Assembly (NCBI GenBank): GCA_019420305.1
Contig: JAHZHL010000035.1
Location: 1-64,000, forward strand
Direction: 5' to 3'
Origin: Bacillota bacterium
GTDB taxonomy: Bacteria > Bacillota > Clostridia > Peptostreptococcales > Anaerovoracaceae
Length of the DNA: 64,000 nucleotides
Position numbers and translations under genes: made by a program. Numbering within the stretch: the stretch's first letter is position 1; the number at the start of each line of letters is the position of its first letter. A model generated the notes under the pieces. It worked only from the letters and a program-made list of their open reading frames with translations. It did no database searches and was not told the DNA's origin. Below are positions 1 through 7,969 of this stretch, piece after piece.

Positions 1-3
1 TAG

Positions 4-40
4 AAAAAGTCCAATCTCTTTCGCTCGAGATTGGACTTTT
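4..40 (-). terminator. Rho-independent terminator of the Moco operon
   Basis: Two perfect 14-base arms (5-18 and 27-40) enclose an 8-base loop. On the minus strand the stem is followed by five T residues (8 to 4), 50 bases past the MOSC stop. The plus strand also ends the stem in four T residues, so it may act in both directions. A second small hairpin (53-73) lies between it and the gene. Confidence 0.85.
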
Positions 41-89
41 GTCTACAGTCTGAGACCGCGAATTCCGCGGTCTTTTCATCTTTTCCTAT

Positions 90-524
90 TTACGCGATGA
101 CTTTGATTTCATCTCCTGCCTTGACTTTTCCCTCTTTGAGGACTTTCACAAAAATGCCTTCTCTCGGCATCACACAGTCTCCCGCGAGTTCGCGGATGGC
201 GCATCCCTGATGGCATTCTTTTCCGATCTGGGTCACTTCCCCTACTGCCTCTCCAATCTGCAGCTTTGTACCGATAGGCAGGGTGAACAGCTCAATTCCC
301 TCTGTCAGTATATTTTCGGCGAAATCTCCGCTCTTCAGCTCAAAGTTCAGGGCTTTCTGGACTTTTGCCACGCTTTCCGCCGCCAGCAGACTGACCTGTC
401 TGTGCCAGTTTCCCGCGTGAGCGTCACCGACAATGCCGTGATCCACTTTCAGCAGCACCTCGTCAACGGGATGCTTCTGCTCTCCTTTTTTTTCGCTGAT
501 ACATACGTCTTTTACTTTAGCCAT
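90..524 (-). CDS. MOSC domain-containing protein
   Basis: Predicted 144-residue small MOSC-domain protein, the beta-barrel fold shared with Moco sulfurase C-terminal domains and YiiM/YuaD-like proteins. Visible family features are the early VDHGIVGDAHAG segment, the LLAAES stretch, the GDFAENILTEGI region and a Cys-His-x2-Cys (ECHQGCAIRE) near residue 105, the likely metal/sulfur site. The start at 524 is chosen because its ATG lies inside the last codons of mogA (8-base overlap), giving translational coupling; an upstream in-frame extension would lie deep in mogA. It is the last gene of the Moco operon, so a role in cofactor sulfuration or handling is likely, but the substrate is unknown. 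Confidence 0.85.
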   Translation of the reverse strand: MAKVKDVCISEKKGEQKHPVDEVLLKVDHGIVGDAHAGNWHRQVSLLAAESVAKVQKALNFELKSGDFAENILTEGIELFTLPIGTKLQIGEAVGEVTQIGKECHQGCAIRELAGDCVMPREGIFVKVLKEGKVKAGDEIKVIA

Positions 525-1041
525 GATGATGGTGTCCCTCCTTTTTATGAATCTCCGCACAGTCGTGGGATTCGCCTCTCAGCACATCGATCCCGTGGCG
601 GATCGGCTTGATAACCGCGGTCAGGCACTCTCTGGCCGCCTTTTCGCTTCCCGGCAGATTGACAATCAGCGTGCCGCCCCGCAGCCCCGCTTCTGCCCGG
701 GACAGCATCCCCATAGGCGTAATCCGCATACTTTCCGCCCGCATGGCTTCCGGAATTCCGCGCACCTCCCGGTCCGCCACCGCGTGAGTCGCTTCCGGAG
801 TCACGTCCCGTTTTGAAAAACCGGTACCGCCGGTAGTCATAACCAGACAGACGTCCAGATCATCCGCGCACTTTATCAGTTCCGACTTTATCGTCTCGAA
901 ATCGTCGGGAATGATGTTGGTGTAAACCACTTCCCAGCCGTTTTCCTTCAGAATTTCCTGCACCGCAGGGCCGCTGGTATCCACCCGTTCGCCTCTCGCG
1001 CCTTTATCGCTCATGGTAATAACTGCCGCTGTATAGTTCAT
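517..1041 (-). CDS. mogA: MogA/MoaB-family molybdopterin adenylyltransferase
   Basis: A 174-residue protein of the MogA/MoaB family, which adenylylates molybdopterin before molybdate insertion by MoeA. The conserved TTGGTGFSKRDVTPEAT segment and the NLPGSEKA motif that bind the molybdopterin phosphate are intact. The start at 1041 has GGAGGG eight bases upstream and overlaps the moaC stop in an ATGA arrangement; the five-residue upstream extension is not needed. The protein ends in a His-rich KKEGHHHHG tail whose codons overlap the MOSC start. Fifth gene of the operon. MogA and MoaB cannot be separated by eye, but adjacent moeA genes fit the adenylyltransferase role. Confidence 0.92.
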   Translation of the reverse strand: MNYTAAVITMSDKGARGERVDTSGPAVQEILKENGWEVVYTNIIPDDFETIKSELIKCADDLDVCLVMTTGGTGFSKRDVTPEATHAVADREVRGIPEAMRAESMRITPMGMLSRAEAGLRGGTLIVNLPGSEKAARECLTAVIKPIRHGIDVLRGESHDCAEIHKKEGHHHHG

Positions 1042-1523
1042 TTTCTTTCCCTCCATACAAAATCGCCGCTTTTTCCGCCGCTCTTGCTCACCAGATGAAT
1101 CTGATCGATGACCATATCCTTCTGAACCGCCTTACACATATCATAGACTGTAAGGGCCGCGATAGAAACCGCTGTCAGCGCTTCCATTTCCACGCCGGTC
1201 ACGCCGCTGCACTTTACCTCGCTTTGGATTTCAACGGCCAGATCTTCTTCATTCAGATGAAAGGTGATATTCGCGCCGTTGATCATAATCGGGTGGCACA
1301 TGGGAATCACCTCGGAGGTTTTCTTCGCTCCCATGATCCCGGCGATCTGAGCCGTTCCCAGAACATCCCCTTTTTTCATACCGCCGCTTTTTATCAGATC
1401 AAAGCATTCCCGATTGACAAGAACTCTGCCCACAGCAACCGCGGTCCGCTTTGTCACATCCTTTCCGCCTACGTCCACCATTCTGGCGCGGCCGTCCTCG
1501 TTAAAATGTGAAAAATCCGCCAT
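1038..1523 (-). CDS. moaC: Cyclic pyranopterin monophosphate synthase MoaC
   Basis: A 161-residue MoaC, which with MoaA turns GTP into cyclic pyranopterin monophosphate, the first step of Moco synthesis. The family start MADFSHFNEDGRARMVDVG, the central AGIMGAKKTSEVIPMCHPI segment (with the active-site His) and the GVTGVEMEALTAVSIAALTVYDMCKA segment are all present at normal length. The Shine-Dalgarno is formed by the last two Gly codons (GGA GGA) of moaA, so the two genes are tightly coupled. Its stop overlaps the mogA start. Confidence 0.96.
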   Translation of the reverse strand: MADFSHFNEDGRARMVDVGGKDVTKRTAVAVGRVLVNRECFDLIKSGGMKKGDVLGTAQIAGIMGAKKTSEVIPMCHPIMINGANITFHLNEEDLAVEIQSEVKCSGVTGVEMEALTAVSIAALTVYDMCKAVQKDMVIDQIHLVSKSGGKSGDFVWRERK

Positions 1524-1524
1524 A

Positions 1525-2478
1525 TTATCCTCCTATCTGGTTCATATCCCTGCCCGCTCTGCTCGGGCTGTCCGCGCTGAGTGTTTCCCGCTTCTGAGGC
1601 TTATCCAGAATCGCCGCTCGCAGGGTCCGTTCCATCTGCTCCTCATCCATACCCTTCAGAGAAATTTCCTCCGAAGAATGAAGGCATGGTTTTAGTTTTC
1701 CATCCGCGGTCAACCGGATCTTATTGCACCCTTCACAGAATTCACAGCTGATGGGTCGAATCAAACCGACTCTTCCCGCCGCTCCAGGCAGCTGATAAAG
1801 GCTTGCTACTCCTTCTTCCCGCTCCAGGGAAACCAGTTCCGGCACTTTTTCCAGAACCGTTTCGCAGCTTACAAAGCCCGCCCGGTCAAAGCCGATTCCA
1901 CCGCCAATGGGCATCAGCTCAATAAACCGCACTTCAATGGGCTTTTCCCTGGTCAGGTTTACAAAATCCGCGATTTCATCATCGTTAAAACCGCCCATCA
2001 AAACATTATTGATCTTAACTTTGGAAAATCCGGCCTCTTCCGCTGCCTGGATTCCCGCAAGAGCCTCTTCCAGCTCCCCCCGTCTTGTAATGTAACGGTA
2101 TTTTTCCGGATTCAGCGTATCCAGGCTGATATTGAGCCGGGAAACGCCTGCCTCTTTTAAATCTCGCGCGAACTGGGGCAACAGGGTTCCGTTTGTCGTC
2201 ATACAGACCTCTTCGATTCCCGGAATCGCGGAAATCGCGCCGCACAGCTTCACAATTCCCCGCTTTACAAGAGGTTCTCCGCCTGTAACGCGGATTTTGC
2301 GGATTCCCAGACGGGCTGCCGCGGAAACGGCCATAATGGTTTCCTCAGCGGTCATCATTTCCTCATGGGCCCGTTTGGCGACTCCCTCTTCCGGCATACA
2401 GTAGCGGCACCGCAGATTACACAGCTCGGTCACGGAAACACGCATATAAGTAATTTCTCGATTATAATTATCTCTCAT
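1525..2478 (-). CDS. moaA: GTP 3',8-cyclase MoaA (radical SAM)
   Basis: A 317-residue radical SAM enzyme that cyclises GTP to 3',8-cyclo-7,8-dihydro-GTP. The N-terminal cluster motif CNLRCRYC, the GGEPL segment, and the C-terminal second cluster CEFCEGCNKIRLTADGKLKPC are all visible, and the protein ends in the functionally required Gly-Gly. The start at 2478 has GGAG six bases upstream; a TTG five codons earlier is less likely because it precedes that site. Third gene of the operon and two bases from moaC. Confidence 0.96.
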   Translation of the reverse strand: MRDNYNREITYMRVSVTELCNLRCRYCMPEEGVAKRAHEEMMTAEETIMAVSAAARLGIRKIRVTGGEPLVKRGIVKLCGAISAIPGIEEVCMTTNGTLLPQFARDLKEAGVSRLNISLDTLNPEKYRYITRRGELEEALAGIQAAEEAGFSKVKINNVLMGGFNDDEIADFVNLTREKPIEVRFIELMPIGGGIGFDRAGFVSCETVLEKVPELVSLEREEGVASLYQLPGAAGRVGLIRPISCEFCEGCNKIRLTADGKLKPCLHSSEEISLKGMDEEQMERTLRAAILDKPQKRETLSADSPSRAGRDMNQIGG

Positions 2479-2501
2479 TCTTTGCTCCGCCAAAGGCCGA
2501 A

Positions 2502-4409
2502 TCAGATGTTCAGAATCCGCTCGCCGGCCCTTTCATAAGTGTAGCCGCCCAGTTCGTCCAGGCGTTTGTGGAACTCGTCCATCTTCAGAATTTCAATAAA
2601 GGCTTTGATATGGGGAAGTTCCAGATATTCCAGCGGCACGGCGAAATCGTATTCCTCCGGCCCCACCGGAATAAAGTCCAGATCCATGGCTTTTGCCGCG
2701 GACAGAATTCCCATGCCCGCGTCAGCTCCATCGCTTCCGACGGCCGCAGCGACTGCCATGTGCGTCGCCGCTTCCCGTTCATATCCGTTAATCTGTTCCG
2801 GCGCGATCCCCAGCTGCTTCAGCTTGTAGTCAAACAGCACACGAGTACCGGCGCCTCTCTGGCGATTGACATAGCGGCACCCCGGCAGGTCTTCAATCCC
2901 TTTGATTCCAAGAGGGTTTCCTTTTTTGACCAGAATCCCCTGGGTTCTTCCCACGCCTTTAATCAGCGCCATCTTTCCGCTGCCAAAAAGCCTGCGGATA
3001 TAGGAAAGGTTGTATTCGCCGGTTTCCTCATCCAGAAGATGAATCGGCGCCAGGTGGGCTTCCTTCCGCTTAAGTGCCATCAGGCCGCCCATGCTCCCTA
3101 CATGGGTACTGGACACGAACATTCCCGGATACAGGTTCGGCATCATATCCGCTGCCACATCCAGAATCAGATCGTGGCTTCCGATGATCACTACGGTATT
3201 CTCAACTTCCGCCTTGTCACGATACAGCTCCACCTGCACCGGCTCGCCGGCTTCCACACCTTCGCTGTGCTGCTCAATCACGCAGAATCCGTCGGCGCGG
3301 ACTAGAGACATAGCCGCTCCCGCCCCTCTGGCCAGAGGAGCCGCAACCATCTTATCCCCTACTTTTCCGACTTTCACCCGCACATATTCCTTGTGGCGGA
3401 GACTGGAAACCAGCCGCTTGGAAACAGAGGCCGTTACCACTTCGTTTTTCTTCAGCGCCGTCTGCCCCATCATAGCCAGTACCGGCAGCACAAAATTTTC
3501 AAAGCCAATGTAAGCGGAAACCGGATACCCCGGCAGTCCGATAACCGGCTTGCCTTCCACAACCGCCAGAATCACCGGTTTTCCCGGCTTGATGGCGACG
3601 CCGTGGACAATCACTTCCCCCAATTCCCGCAGGACGTGAACGGTATAATCCTCAGTTCCCGCGCTGGAGCCGGCGTTGACGATTACCATGTCGTATTCGC
3701 AGGCCGCTTTGGCGATATGATCCCGAATCTGTTCATAATCATCGATAATCGGCGGAAATCTTCTGGCTTCCCCGCCCGCTTCGATTACCATATTTTCAAA
3801 CATCCGGGAATTGGATTCAATGATGCTGCCTTCCCGCGGCGTGTCTTCCGGTTCAATAATCTCTGTTCCGGTGGGGAAAATAGCCGCTCTCGGCCGTTTC
3901 ACCACTTCGATCCGCGTGATCCCCGCGGAAAGCAGCACTCCTACGTCGATAGGCCGGATCTTGTGCCTGCTGGGCAGGATCATTTCACCGGCGACAATAT
4001 CCTCACCAATGGGACGGACATGCTGCCAGGGAGCCGCCGACGCCGTAATCTGCACGCCGTCTTTCGTCTCCACCAGATCCTCCGCCATAATAACCGCGTC
4101 ATAGGGAGGATGAATCGGATCTCCGGTATCCACTACAATATAATCTTCTTTTTCCTTCAACGTCACGGGCGCGACTTCGGTCGCCGCCACTGTCCGCTCA
4201 GAAATCACCGCGATTCCATCCATCGCCGACGCGTTAAAAAGGGGTGAGGAATATTTCGCGTAAGTCGCGTGACGGGTTACCCGGTTCAGCGATTCTGTCA
4301 CCGGAATTGTTTCATACTGAATCGTTATCACCGGCCGCAGGGCGTTTAAATATAACTCCGCCGCTTCCTCAACCGGTTTTGTATCTAAATAAAGATTTCT
4401 TTTTGCCAT
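2502..4409 (-). CDS. MoeA-like molybdotransferase fused to a periplasmic-binding-protein-like domain
   Basis: A 635-residue two-domain protein. Residues 1 to about 400 are MoeA-like, with the FNASAMDGIAV motif, VDTGDPIHPPYDAVIMAEDL, NAGSSAGTEDYT and GLPGYPVSAY segments. Residues from about 410 to the end form a substrate-binding-like domain (VVIIGSHDLILDVAADM onward, with the RQRGAGTRVLFDYKL segment) of the kind often joined to MoeA in Clostridia and archaea. Family knowledge suggests the extra domain senses or delivers an oxyanion such as molybdate or tungstate. The GAGGTG ribosome site sits six bases before the ATG. It is the second gene of the operon, just after a stand-alone MoeA, which raises the possibility of Mo versus W, or sequential, functions for the pair. 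Confidence 0.92.
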   Translation of the reverse strand: MAKRNLYLDTKPVEEAAELYLNALRPVITIQYETIPVTESLNRVTRHATYAKYSSPLFNASAMDGIAVISERTVAATEVAPVTLKEKEDYIVVDTGDPIHPPYDAVIMAEDLVETKDGVQITASAAPWQHVRPIGEDIVAGEMILPSRHKIRPIDVGVLLSAGITRIEVVKRPRAAIFPTGTEIIEPEDTPREGSIIESNSRMFENMVIEAGGEARRFPPIIDDYEQIRDHIAKAACEYDMVIVNAGSSAGTEDYTVHVLRELGEVIVHGVAIKPGKPVILAVVEGKPVIGLPGYPVSAYIGFENFVLPVLAMMGQTALKKNEVVTASVSKRLVSSLRHKEYVRVKVGKVGDKMVAAPLARGAGAAMSLVRADGFCVIEQHSEGVEAGEPVQVELYRDKAEVENTVVIIGSHDLILDVAADMMPNLYPGMFVSSTHVGSMGGLMALKRKEAHLAPIHLLDEETGEYNLSYIRRLFGSGKMALIKGVGRTQGILVKKGNPLGIKGIEDLPGCRYVNRQRGAGTRVLFDYKLKQLGIAPEQINGYEREAATHMAVAAAVGSDGADAGMGILSAAKAMDLDFIPVGPEEYDFAVPLEYLELPHIKAFIEILKMDEFHKRLDELGGYTYERAGERILNI

Positions 4410-4421
4410 TGTTCACCTCTG

Positions 4422-5651
4422 TTACAGCAGAACAACCTGAACCGGCTCGCCTGCTTTCAGTCCTTCCTTGTTCACTTCAATCATCGTATACCCATGGGCT
4501 CTGGACAAAGTCGTCATCAGACCGGATTTTCCCAGAATGGGTTCCGCTATATATCCGTCCGGGCCGTCCTTTAATTCCACCAGAAGGCAGGTTGCTCTTC
4601 CCGGCGCCCCGGCTACATTGACCGCCATCTTCGCGACGGTGTTCTTTGGCGCCTGCTGACAGGTCTCACTGCGGTAAAGCCATACTGCCAGGAGCTCAAA
4701 CACCATCATGGCCGCTGCCGGATGACCCGGAAGCCCCATGAGAATCGTTTCCGACGGTTTGTCATAGCCCAGAATCGTCGGTTTTCCCGGCTTCAGCGCG
4801 ATTCCGTGGGTGAAAACGCCCGGATCGCCCAGCTGATCTAAAACACTTGCGGTATGATCTTTTTCTCCCTGAGAACTGCCGCCGGATACCGCCACCAGAT
4901 CGCTGGTCTGCAAAGCCTTTTTTACCGCTTCCTCAAGAAGCTCTCTTCTATCCTTCAGCACATATTTCCCCGCGACTTCAAATCCGTATTTTTCGCTCAT
5001 GGCTTCCAGAACATAGGTGTTAATATCCCGAATCTGTCCCGGTCCCGGCTTCTGATCCGCGGGAACCAGCTCGTCCCCAGTGGAAATAATCGTGATTTTC
5101 CAAGGTTTGTACACGGGAACCGTATGCACTCCCGCGGAGGAAAGCACCCCAATTTCCTGCGGCCGAATGTTCGTGCCTTTTTTCAGGAAAAGGGCTTCTT
5201 CCCGAATATCTTCTCCAACGCCTACTACATTTCTTCCCGCGGAAACCGAATCGTAAACAGCAATGCTGTCCGCATCGAAAGTTTCGCAGTATTCGATCAT
5301 GACAACCGAGTCGGCCCCTTCCGGAATCATGCCCCCTGTAGGAACATAAGCGCACTGCCCCGGCCCGATGGTTCGCACCGCCGGCGTGCCGATGGAGATC
5401 TTTTCCACCATTTCCAGAAAAACCGGAATACTGTCGGTCACACCATGGGTGTCGGATGACCTCACCGCGTATCCGTCTACGGTAGAACGTCTGAAATGGG
5501 GAATGGGTTCCGGCGAAACCAGATCCGAAGCGATTACCCGACCCAGCGCGTCTTCCAGCTTCACAAATTCAATGGCCTGTTTTTTTTCCGCGACTGCCGC
5601 TTTTAGTTTTTCGCGCGACTGCGCGATGGTATCTACCTTTAATAGGTTCAC
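4422..5651 (-). CDS. moeA: Molybdopterin molybdotransferase MoeA
   Basis: A 409-residue MoeA, which inserts molybdate into adenylylated molybdopterin. Visible are FRRSTVDGYAVRSSDTHG near residue 55, the AYVPTGGMIPEGADSVVMIE segment, SGGSSQGEKDHT and GLPGHPAAAM. It begins with GTG, preceded by an AGGAAGGG site. It is the first gene behind the operon promoter, and the leader of roughly 30 bases is too short for a Moco riboswitch, so this operon looks constitutive or regulated by another route. Confidence 0.94.
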   Translation of the reverse strand: MNLLKVDTIAQSREKLKAAVAEKKQAIEFVKLEDALGRVIASDLVSPEPIPHFRRSTVDGYAVRSSDTHGVTDSIPVFLEMVEKISIGTPAVRTIGPGQCAYVPTGGMIPEGADSVVMIEYCETFDADSIAVYDSVSAGRNVVGVGEDIREEALFLKKGTNIRPQEIGVLSSAGVHTVPVYKPWKITIISTGDELVPADQKPGPGQIRDINTYVLEAMSEKYGFEVAGKYVLKDRRELLEEAVKKALQTSDLVAVSGGSSQGEKDHTASVLDQLGDPGVFTHGIALKPGKPTILGYDKPSETILMGLPGHPAAAMMVFELLAVWLYRSETCQQAPKNTVAKMAVNVAGAPGRATCLLVELKDGPDGYIAEPILGKSGLMTTLSRAHGYTMIEVNKEGLKAGEPVQVVLL

Positions 5652-5684
5652 TGTAATTCCCTTCCTCTCTTTTCCTTAGTTTTT

Positions 5685-5713
5685 AGCATATCCTGACTGC
5701 TTATCCGTGTCAA
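5685..5713 (-). promoter_or_regulatory. Sigma-70-type promoter of the Moco operon
   Basis: On the minus strand TTGACA (5713-5708) and TATGCT (5690-5685) are separated by 17 bases, about 35 bases before the moeA GTG. No inverted repeat is visible in the short leader. Confidence 0.7.
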
Positions 5714-5772
5714 TAAAAGACTTTTATTTTCCTTCGTTTTTTTGTATGATACTGAATAGAAAGGAGCGTTTT

Positions 5773-6051
5773 ATGGAAAAGAAGCCCTGCGTTTATATCT
5801 TAAAATGCCGTGACGGCTCTTATTATACCGGCTGGACCAACGATATCGAAAAGCGCCTCGCCGCCCATAACAGCGGAACCGGCGCCAAATATACCAAAAG
5901 CCGCCGGCCGGCGGTCCTTGTCTATATCGAATATGTACCGGATAAATCCGCGGCTCTGAAACGGGAAGCGGCCATCAAACGGCTTTCCCGCGCCCGAAAG
6001 CGGAATCTGATTGAAACAGCGGCGCTTCCAGACCATCTATCTCTTAAATGA
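5773..6051 (+). CDS. GIY-YIG nuclease family protein (YhbQ/UPF0213 type)
   Basis: A 92-residue single-domain GIY-YIG protein. The diagnostic segments are VYILKCRDGSYYTGWTND (the GIY...YIG equivalents), the helix with Arg (EKRLAAHNSG), TGAKYTKSRRP and the following Glu (EYVPDKSAALKREAAIK). The start at 5773 has AAGGAG eight bases upstream. Members are cytoplasmic and have been linked to DNA repair or processing, but the substrate is not settled. Transcribed alone, convergent with the amidase gene. Confidence 0.9.
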   Translation: MEKKPCVYILKCRDGSYYTGWTNDIEKRLAAHNSGTGAKYTKSRRPAVLVYIEYVPDKSAALKREAAIKRLSRARKRNLIETAALPDHLSLK

Positions 6052-6075
6052 CAGAACGCGGTTCTGTCGAACCGC
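6050..6075. terminator. Overlapping hairpins between convergent genes
   Basis: GACAGAAC/GTTCTGTC (6050-6068) and GCGGTTC/GAACCGC (6058-6075) are two mutually exclusive hairpins in the 29-base gap between converging stops. There is no long T run, so termination strength is uncertain. Confidence 0.45.
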
Positions 6076-6080
6076 ATCGT

Positions 6081-6779
6081 CTACATCTCATTTTTCACGT
6101 CTTCTTTAAACTGTTCCCATGCTTTTGGGTGTTCCACAAAGTATTTCGGACAGTTCTTTCCTGTAATATCATAATGGCGGATGACGTCCTTTTCATCCAG
6201 ATGGAATTCATCGCAGAGCCAGGCGGTCAGCTTTACCAGCGCGCCATAAGTCTTATCGTTGAACTTCCCGCTGCTGTCCGGATGGCAGACTTCAATGGAA
6301 ATGGTATCCGGGTTGCGGTCATTGGAAGCGGAAGACTGTTCATCCAGCGGAACGCACTGAATCACTTCTCCTTCCAGGCCCACCACAAAATGAGCGCTCA
6401 CATAAGACTGAGCGGAATCAAAATAATCCCGGTTTCCCTCCGCCGTGCTTCCCGGGTTGGCGACATAATGGATGACAATATCGTTTACCCGCTTCATTTC
6501 CCGACCGGTTCTGGCATGACCGTCCTCCTCAATAAAGTCCTGCTGTACATAGGACGGATAGTTCAGACTGGATACGTCCACTCCCATCACGCAGGAACGG
6601 AGAACCAGCACCAGCAGCAGGAAAAAAAGGATCGCCATCAGAATCAGCATCCGTTTCCTGCGCCGCTCTTCTCTCGCCTTCTGCGTCGTCCGGCGGGACG
6701 GAGATCGTCTCTGTCCCTGACGGGTTCGCCCTGCTCTTGCCCCTGTTTTTTTTGATTTTGCGTGATCTCTATTACCCAT
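6081..6779 (-). CDS. Membrane-anchored N-acetylmuramoyl-L-alanine amidase (Amidase_2 type)
   Basis: A 232-residue peptidoglycan amidase. Residues 1-43 are extremely basic (Arg/Lys-rich), residues 44-62 form one membrane helix (MLILMAILFFLLLVLVLRS), and the rest is extracytoplasmic. The zinc ligands are seen in DIVIHYVANPGSTAEGNRDYF, SAHFVVGLEGEVIQCVPL and VIRHYDITGKNCPKYF, the usual Amidase_2/PGRP pattern. It lacks a cleavable signal peptide, so it should stay tethered facing the wall. No Shine-Dalgarno precedes the ATG; a promoter placed so that transcription would begin at or next to the ATG suggests a leaderless message or a misassigned start. Confidence 0.85.
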   Translation of the reverse strand: MGNRDHAKSKKTGARAGRTRQGQRRSPSRRTTQKAREERRRKRMLILMAILFFLLLVLVLRSCVMGVDVSSLNYPSYVQQDFIEEDGHARTGREMKRVNDIVIHYVANPGSTAEGNRDYFDSAQSYVSAHFVVGLEGEVIQCVPLDEQSSASNDRNPDTISIEVCHPDSSGKFNDKTYGALVKLTAWLCDEFHLDEKDVIRHYDITGKNCPKYFVEHPKAWEQFKEDVKNEM

Positions 6780-6786
6780 ATTTTAT

Positions 6787-6815
6787 ATTCTACGAGTTTC
6801 GATTTTGTTTGACAA
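6787..6815 (-). promoter_or_regulatory. Promoter of the amidase gene
   Basis: TTGTCA (6815-6810) and TAGAAT (6792-6787) on the minus strand with a 17-base spacer. The expected start point is near 6780, right at the annotated ATG. Confidence 0.5.
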
Positions 6816-6842
6816 GAGGTTGGGGAGGTTTTTCATCAAATT

Positions 6843-7934
6843 TTAAGAACCCAGGTATCCCTTCTCCACATACGGGCTGGTGGCGCAGGCCAGCATACCG
6901 CCGTAACCCAGTTTGAAGGAAACGATGTCTCCCACTTTATAAGGAATTTCTGACTTTGTCACATCGAGGATCATGTGGTCTGAACTGGCGCCGAGAATAT
7001 CAACGCCCTTATCCAGAGGTTCCATGCTGTCCGGATCGGTATCCTGTCTGCCGATTGCGATAATGGCCCGTTTGATAATGCCCCGGTCTTCATAATGGGG
7101 CTTTTGCCCGAAGGCGTCCACTCCTACTTCACCCACCGGGAGGGACGGTTTTTCTTTCAGCTCCACGATCTGCGCTTCCAGAATCAACGCGTCGTCTGTG
7201 GTTCCGGGAAGCTTCGTTCCATAGGCGGTGTCATTCCCCAAAAGGAAGGATTCTCCCAGCCGCAGGTTATTGATTTTTTCCGGAAGTTCGCCCCTTTCGA
7301 TCAGATAAATAGAACTGGAGTTGCCGCCGGAGATCATCTGCAGGCGAATGCCGAATTTGTTCTCGATTTTTTCCGCCCACTGGCACAGCAGGGATAAGTT
7401 ATCATGCTTGGGAATAATCGCGCCGTAGCAGGTCAGGTTGACGGCGATGCCGTAAAGCTCCAGGTGTTCCAGCTTTAAAACCAGTTCTGCCGCCGCGAAG
7501 ATTTCCGTTTCGTTCTGATAGAAAATTCCCTCTCTCAGATCCCCCAGATCGATCATCAGCACAACCTTATGCGTTTTCTCCTGACGCCCCGCTTCCTCAT
7601 TGAGAAGCTTCAGGGTTTCCGGCTCGGAGTTAAAACTGATATCGGCAAACGCGACGGTCTCTTTTAACTCGCATTCCATAGGAATCCGCAGCAGGACAGT
7701 CTGCTTTCCTCTTTTTCTCGCTTTCCCGGCATAGGTTTTCAGGTTCTGCGTCCGGGAATCCGCCATAAAATCCACCGCCGGATGACGGCTCACCAGCTCG
7801 ATCATTTCCGGATCCGCGCAGAGGGCTTTTGTTACGATCATCAGGGAGCATCCGCCCTGCTTCTTCGTAATTTCCGCTACCGCGTCCAGATTGTTTTTGA
7901 GTTTCTGTAAGTTTATCGTAAGTCTCGGATACAT
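6843..7934 (-). CDS. orr: Ornithine racemase (alanine/ornithine racemase family, PLP)
   Basis: A 363-residue PLP enzyme of the alanine/ornithine racemase family. The PLP lysine lies in LMIVTKALCAD near residue 35. Other family landmarks are MIDLGDLREGIFY, ISGGNSSSIYLIE, NNLRLGESFLLGND and the C-terminal LGASSDHMILDVTKSE. L-ornithine must be racemised before D-ornithine 4,5-aminomutase can act, and the gene is the last of the ornithine locus, 35 bases after glmL, so ornithine is the likely substrate. AGGAGG lies 11 bases before the ATG. A second paralogue lies at 17988-19079. Confidence 0.88.
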   Translation of the reverse strand: MYPRLTINLQKLKNNLDAVAEITKKQGGCSLMIVTKALCADPEMIELVSRHPAVDFMADSRTQNLKTYAGKARKRGKQTVLLRIPMECELKETVAFADISFNSEPETLKLLNEEAGRQEKTHKVVLMIDLGDLREGIFYQNETEIFAAAELVLKLEHLELYGIAVNLTCYGAIIPKHDNLSLLCQWAEKIENKFGIRLQMISGGNSSSIYLIERGELPEKINNLRLGESFLLGNDTAYGTKLPGTTDDALILEAQIVELKEKPSLPVGEVGVDAFGQKPHYEDRGIIKRAIIAIGRQDTDPDSMEPLDKGVDILGASSDHMILDVTKSEIPYKVGDIVSFKLGYGGMLACATSPYVEKGYLGS

Positions 7935-7969
7935 TGCCCTTTGTTCCTCCTGTTCCCATTTAACCTCTG

